A stretch of DNA of 64,000 nt, taken from the NCBI GenBank assembly GCA_035499555.1, contig DATJYO010000076.1:26150-90149 (forward strand), given 5' to 3'. Below the pieces are notes generated by a model, which made no database searches, had not been told where the DNA came from, and saw nothing but the letters and a program-made list of their open reading frames with translations. This stretch comes from Bog-159 sp035499555. Lineage in GTDB: Bacteria; Acidobacteriota; Terriglobia; Bryobacterales; Bryobacteraceae. The position numbers were made by a program, and so were the translations under genes. This document shows, one piece after another, positions 61,056 through 64,000 of this stretch. Position 1 is the first letter of the stretch; every line of letters begins with the position of its first letter.

Positions 61056-62207
61056 GTGAAACGGTTCGATTTCGTCTACTTCGATGCGGGCGGCGGGCAT
61101 CGCAGCGCGGCGCAGGCGCTCGAAAAGGTGATTGCGCAGCAGGGCCGGCCGTGGGAGATCCGCATGGTCAACCTGCAGGAGCAGTTGGACAGCCTGGATA
61201 TCTTTCGCCGGATAACCGGTATAAGGTTGCAGGATTATTACAATTTACTGCTAAAGAAGGGCTGGACCCTGGGCTCCGCCGAACTGTTGAAAGGACTACA
61301 TGTTGTCATTCGCATGTTTCAACCATCCCTGGTGAAAATGTTGCGGGAGTTCTGGCTGGCGGGCCGTCCCGACATGGTGGTGTCACTGATTCCCAATTTC
61401 AACCGCGCCCTGCGGCTGAGCCTGGACGCGGCACTTCCGCAGGTGCCGTTCGTCACTGTACTTACCGATATCGCGGACTATCCGCCGCACTTCTGGATCG
61501 AGCGCCAGCCGCAATACCTGATCTGCGGATCGAATCGCGCGGTGGCCCAGGCGCGCGCTCTGGGTCATCCCGATCCGTGCATTTTCCGCGCGACGGGCAT
61601 GATCCTCAATCCGCGGTTCTACGAGCCTGTCGCCGTGGACCGCGCGGCCGAGCGGCGTCGTCTGGGCCTGGATCCGGAGCGGCCCACGGGATTGGTATTG
61701 TTCGGCGGCGAAGGTTCGTCGGTCATGCTGGAGATCGCGCGGCGGCTCGAGCCGCAGGCCGGCCGGCTGCAACTGATCCTGATCTGCGGACGCAACCAGA
61801 AACTGGCCGCGCGCCTGCGCGCGCTGCCCTCCCGCATGGCGCTGTTCGTGGAAGGCTTCACGCGCGAGGTGCCTTACTATATGCACCTTTCGGATTTCTT
61901 CATCGGCAAGCCGGGCCCCGGCAGCATTAGCGAGGCGATTGCCATGAAACTGCCGGTGATCGTGGAGCGCAATGCCTGGAACCTGCCACAGGAACGGTAC
62001 AACACGGAATGGGTGACCGAGCAGGGCGTGGGGATGGTGTTGCACAATTTCCGCAGGATCGCCCAGGCGGTGGAAGAATTGTCGCAGCCGGATACTTATG
62101 CGCGCATGCGGGGAAACGCGGCGCGGCTTTCGAACCGCGCGGTCTTTGAAATTCCCGACATGCTGGAGCAGATCCTGGCCCGCTCCGCGGCCGGCGTGGG
62201 TTGCTAA
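61056..62207 (+). CDS. MGDG-synthase-type glycosyltransferase (diacylglycerol glucosyltransferase-like)
   Basis: 383 residues. The N-terminus FVYFDAGGGHRSAAQALEKV is the acceptor-side signature of the MGDG synthase/UgtP/MurG-like GT28 family, and VEGFTREVPYYMHLSDFFIG followed by KPGPGSISEAIAMKLPVI is the nucleotide-sugar-binding C-terminal domain. It probably glycosylates diacylglycerol at the membrane surface. The GTG start directly follows AAGGAG, an unusually tight spacing; the frame allows no better start. Confidence 0.88.
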   Translation: MKRFDFVYFDAGGGHRSAAQALEKVIAQQGRPWEIRMVNLQEQLDSLDIFRRITGIRLQDYYNLLLKKGWTLGSAELLKGLHVVIRMFQPSLVKMLREFWLAGRPDMVVSLIPNFNRALRLSLDAALPQVPFVTVLTDIADYPPHFWIERQPQYLICGSNRAVAQARALGHPDPCIFRATGMILNPRFYEPVAVDRAAERRRLGLDPERPTGLVLFGGEGSSVMLEIARRLEPQAGRLQLILICGRNQKLAARLRALPSRMALFVEGFTREVPYYMHLSDFFIGKPGPGSISEAIAMKLPVIVERNAWNLPQERYNTEWVTEQGVGMVLHNFRRIAQAVEELSQPDTYARMRGNAARLSNRAVFEIPDMLEQILARSAAGVGC

Positions 62208-62216
62208 ACTCTCAGG

Positions 62217-63851
62217 ATGCTGCAACTGGCGTTCCTTCTGTTAGCCGTTTCGCAACCCTACGACCTCGTCATCCAACACGGCCACATCATCGACGGCACG
62301 GGCTCTCCCTGGTACGCGGGCGATATCGGCATCCGCCAGGGCAGGATCGCGGCCATCGGCAATCTGGCGGGCGCGCCGGCCAAGCGCACCCTCGACGCGC
62401 ACGGCATGGTAGTGGCGCCGGGCTTCATCGACATGCTCGGCCAATCCGAGCTGACCATCCTGGTCAATCCGCACCTGCCGTCGAAGATCTACCAGGGGAT
62501 CACCACGGAGATCACCGGCGAAGGCGGGTCGATCGCGCCGCAGACGGATGCACTGCTCCGGGCCGACCACGTGGGCTACGAGCATTACGGCATCCGGCCC
62601 GACTGGCACACCTTCCGCGAATACTTCGCGCGCCTGGAAAAACAAGGCATGGGCATCAACCTGGCCAGCTACGTGGGCGCCACGCAGGTCCGCCGCGTGG
62701 TACTGGGCGATGACGACCGCGCACCAAACGCGGCCGAGTTGGACCGCATGAAGGCGTTGGTGGGCGAGGCCATGCGCGACGGCGCGGTAGGCGTCTCCAC
62801 CTCGCTGCAATATGCGCCCGCGCCCTACGCTAAGACCGAGGAACTGATCGCGCTGGCGTCGGAGGCCGCCCGCTTCGGCGGCATCTATGCGACGCACATG
62901 CGCAGCGAGGCCGACGCGATCATTCCAGCCATCGACGAAGCCATCCGCATCGGACGCGAGGCCCGTATCCCGGTGGAGATCTGGCATCTGAAAACCGCCG
63001 GTAAAGCCAACTGGGGGCGCATGGCGGAGGTGATTGCGCACATTCAACAGGCGCGCGACTCCGGGGTGGACATCACCGCCGACACCTACGCTTACACGGC
63101 GGGCTTCAACTCCTTCTCGGCGATCATTCCGCCGTGGGCGCACGATGGCGGCGACGCGAAGCTGATCGAGCGGCTGAAAGATCCTGCCCTCCGCGCGCGG
63201 ATCTGCAAGGAGATGCAAACTCCGGGCGGCCAGTGGGAAAACGAGTGGCAGGAAGTGACCGGCCCCGAGTCCATCCTGGTGGGCGCGGTGGCCAACCCCA
63301 AGTTGCTGCCGTTGCAGGGCAAAACGGTCGCAGAGATCGCCAAGATCTGGAACAAGGACCCGTTCGACACCATCTTCGACTTGCTGATCGCGGACCAGGC
63401 ATTCACCGATGTTGCGATTTTCATAATGTCGGAGCCCGACGTCTTGCTGGCGCTGCAGCAACCTTGGGTGTCCATCTGCAACGATTCGCAGGGCACGGCG
63501 CCGGATGGCCTGCTGGGCAAGGAGCACCCGCATCCGCGCGCCTACGGGGCGTTTCCGCGGATCCTGAGAAAGTACGTGCGCGAGGAACACAAACTCACGC
63601 TCGCGGATGCCATTCGCAAGTTCAGCGCGCTCCCCGCGCAGCGCATGCGACTGACGGATCGCGGCGTGTTGAAACAGGGCATGTGGGCAGACATCGTCGT
63701 ATTCGACCCGGAAACCATCCGCGACCGGGCCACGTATGCCAACCCCAATCAGCTCTCCGAGGGCATGCGGTACGTTTTGGTCAATGGAGTTCCGGTGATT
63801 GAGGAAGGCAAGATGACGAACGCGCTGCCGGGGAAGGTGCTGCGGCACTAA
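62217..63851 (+). CDS. Exported D-aminoacylase-like amidohydrolase with altered metal motif
   Basis: 544 residues with a short hydrophobic leader (MLQLAFLLLAVSQPY). It is N-acyl-D-amino-acid deacylase-like throughout: YDLVIQHGHIIDGTGSPWYA, ATHMRSEAD (His ligand), IPVEIWHLKTAGKANWGRM (His and Lys region) and NDSQGTAPDG (Asp). The normal metal-binding HxH after GFID is replaced: GFIDMLGQSE. The usual TGNCG cysteine position is TGEGG. Two remaining histidines and the aspartate are intact. The enzyme probably binds one metal or a changed site. Confidence 0.82.
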   Translation: MLQLAFLLLAVSQPYDLVIQHGHIIDGTGSPWYAGDIGIRQGRIAAIGNLAGAPAKRTLDAHGMVVAPGFIDMLGQSELTILVNPHLPSKIYQGITTEITGEGGSIAPQTDALLRADHVGYEHYGIRPDWHTFREYFARLEKQGMGINLASYVGATQVRRVVLGDDDRAPNAAELDRMKALVGEAMRDGAVGVSTSLQYAPAPYAKTEELIALASEAARFGGIYATHMRSEADAIIPAIDEAIRIGREARIPVEIWHLKTAGKANWGRMAEVIAHIQQARDSGVDITADTYAYTAGFNSFSAIIPPWAHDGGDAKLIERLKDPALRARICKEMQTPGGQWENEWQEVTGPESILVGAVANPKLLPLQGKTVAEIAKIWNKDPFDTIFDLLIADQAFTDVAIFIMSEPDVLLALQQPWVSICNDSQGTAPDGLLGKEHPHPRAYGAFPRILRKYVREEHKLTLADAIRKFSALPAQRMRLTDRGVLKQGMWADIVVFDPETIRDRATYANPNQLSEGMRYVLVNGVPVIEEGKMTNALPGKVLRH

Positions 63852-63866
63852 GGCGGCGGCCTAGGT

Positions 63867-64000
63867 CTATGACCGCTTGAATGATTTCCTTTTATAGCCG
63901 AATTTGCGGCGAGCAGTTTTCCGATCAAACCGCCATGTGATGGTGGTGCGTGCAGCGTTAGCTCGTCGATTCCAGGCGCGGGACTCGCGGTGCAACGTGT
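63867..64000 (-). pseudogene. Probable C-terminal end of an IS630-type transposase (cut by window edge)
   Basis: From the window edge the minus strand reads TLHRESRAWNRRANAARTTI then TWRFDRKTARRKFGYKRKSF and stops at 63867. AWNxRxN...ITWxFxxxxARxKF near the C-terminus is typical of IS630-family transposases. Only 43 codons are visible. The upstream part is outside the window, so whether the gene is intact cannot be told. No inverted repeat is seen in the 15 bases after the stop. Confidence 0.5.

Noticed and set aside
1..64000. CRISPR arrays, rRNA genes, phage genes, replication origin
   Set aside because: No evenly spaced repeats, rRNA-like sequence, capsid or integrase genes, or DnaA-box cluster were seen by reading.

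Overview
The window is GC-rich chromosomal DNA, densely packed with genes, with many GTG/TTG starts and many 4-base stop/start overlaps. The gene repertoire (exported PQQ-type beta-propeller protein, RraA-like remnant, GloVer-repeat remnant, many secreted hydrolases, a gluconate-dehydrogenase-like operon with a multiheme cytochrome, LytS-type kinase) fits an Acidobacteriota bacterium, probably of the Solibacter/Bryobacter group. That assignment is inference from gene content; there is no rRNA gene here to confirm it. No plasmid, phage or CRISPR array is visible.

Layout. 1-9.5 kb: the end of an exported beta-propeller gene and a collapsed RraA-like gene (minus strand), then priA, deoB-tpiA, an exported aldo/keto reductase, rpsA and a small ATPase. 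9.5-15.3 kb: an RHH/PIN toxin-antitoxin pair, galE, a VOC protein, an exported SH-unknown protein, an M61 peptidase with PDZ domain, and a decayed hicBA module. 15.3-23.1 kb: an acyl-CoA carboxyltransferase / AtuA / AtuA-related / enoyl-CoA hydratase operon, then smc. 23.1-23.5 kb: a scar with a GloVer C-terminal remnant, a partial copy of the smc tail, and tRNA-Ser(GGA). 23.5-28 kb: an RND efflux pump and its adaptor. 28-31 kb: GH39 and glucoamylase-like enzymes. 31-34.4 kb: an HTH/periplasmic-binding-fold regulator divergent from a MoeB/ThiF enzyme, a small CZB-CheW-like protein and an unknown protein. 34.4-37.6 kb: a three-gene operon for a periplasmic GMC dehydrogenase with a nine-heme cytochrome. 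37.6-40.2 kb: S1/P1 nuclease, myo-inositol oxygenase, and a cation diffusion facilitator.

40.2-43.4 kb is the least explained segment. It holds two membrane proteins and a 38-residue secreted peptide gene (minus strand), a small cytoplasmic protein (plus strand) and an XRE/S24-like regulator (minus strand). Two intergenic sites of the form TTCC-N6-GGAACAG lie in the two promoter regions, which suggests one regulon. It is the best candidate in the window for an undescribed small system.

43.4-51 kb: ubiX-pheA, a TetR regulator divergent from a CrtI/retinol-saturase-like oxidoreductase with two 19-bp operators, DUF427, an orphan LytS-type kinase, ribA, and a Do-like protease. 50.8-56.3 kb: a surface-sugar cluster with an epimerase and a GT2 on the minus strand, divergent from a translationally coupled five-gene operon (Gfo/Idh oxidoreductase, HddA-like kinase, HddC-like nucleotidyltransferase, GmhA-like isomerase, GmhB-like phosphatase), consistent with making a GDP-heptose-like sugar. 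56.3-64 kb: mutL, an MFS exporter, a VOC protein, a TPR-like exported protein, a PAP2 phosphatase, an MGDG-synthase-type glycosyltransferase, a D-aminoacylase-like exported amidohydrolase that has lost its usual metal motif, and a probable transposase tail at the right edge.
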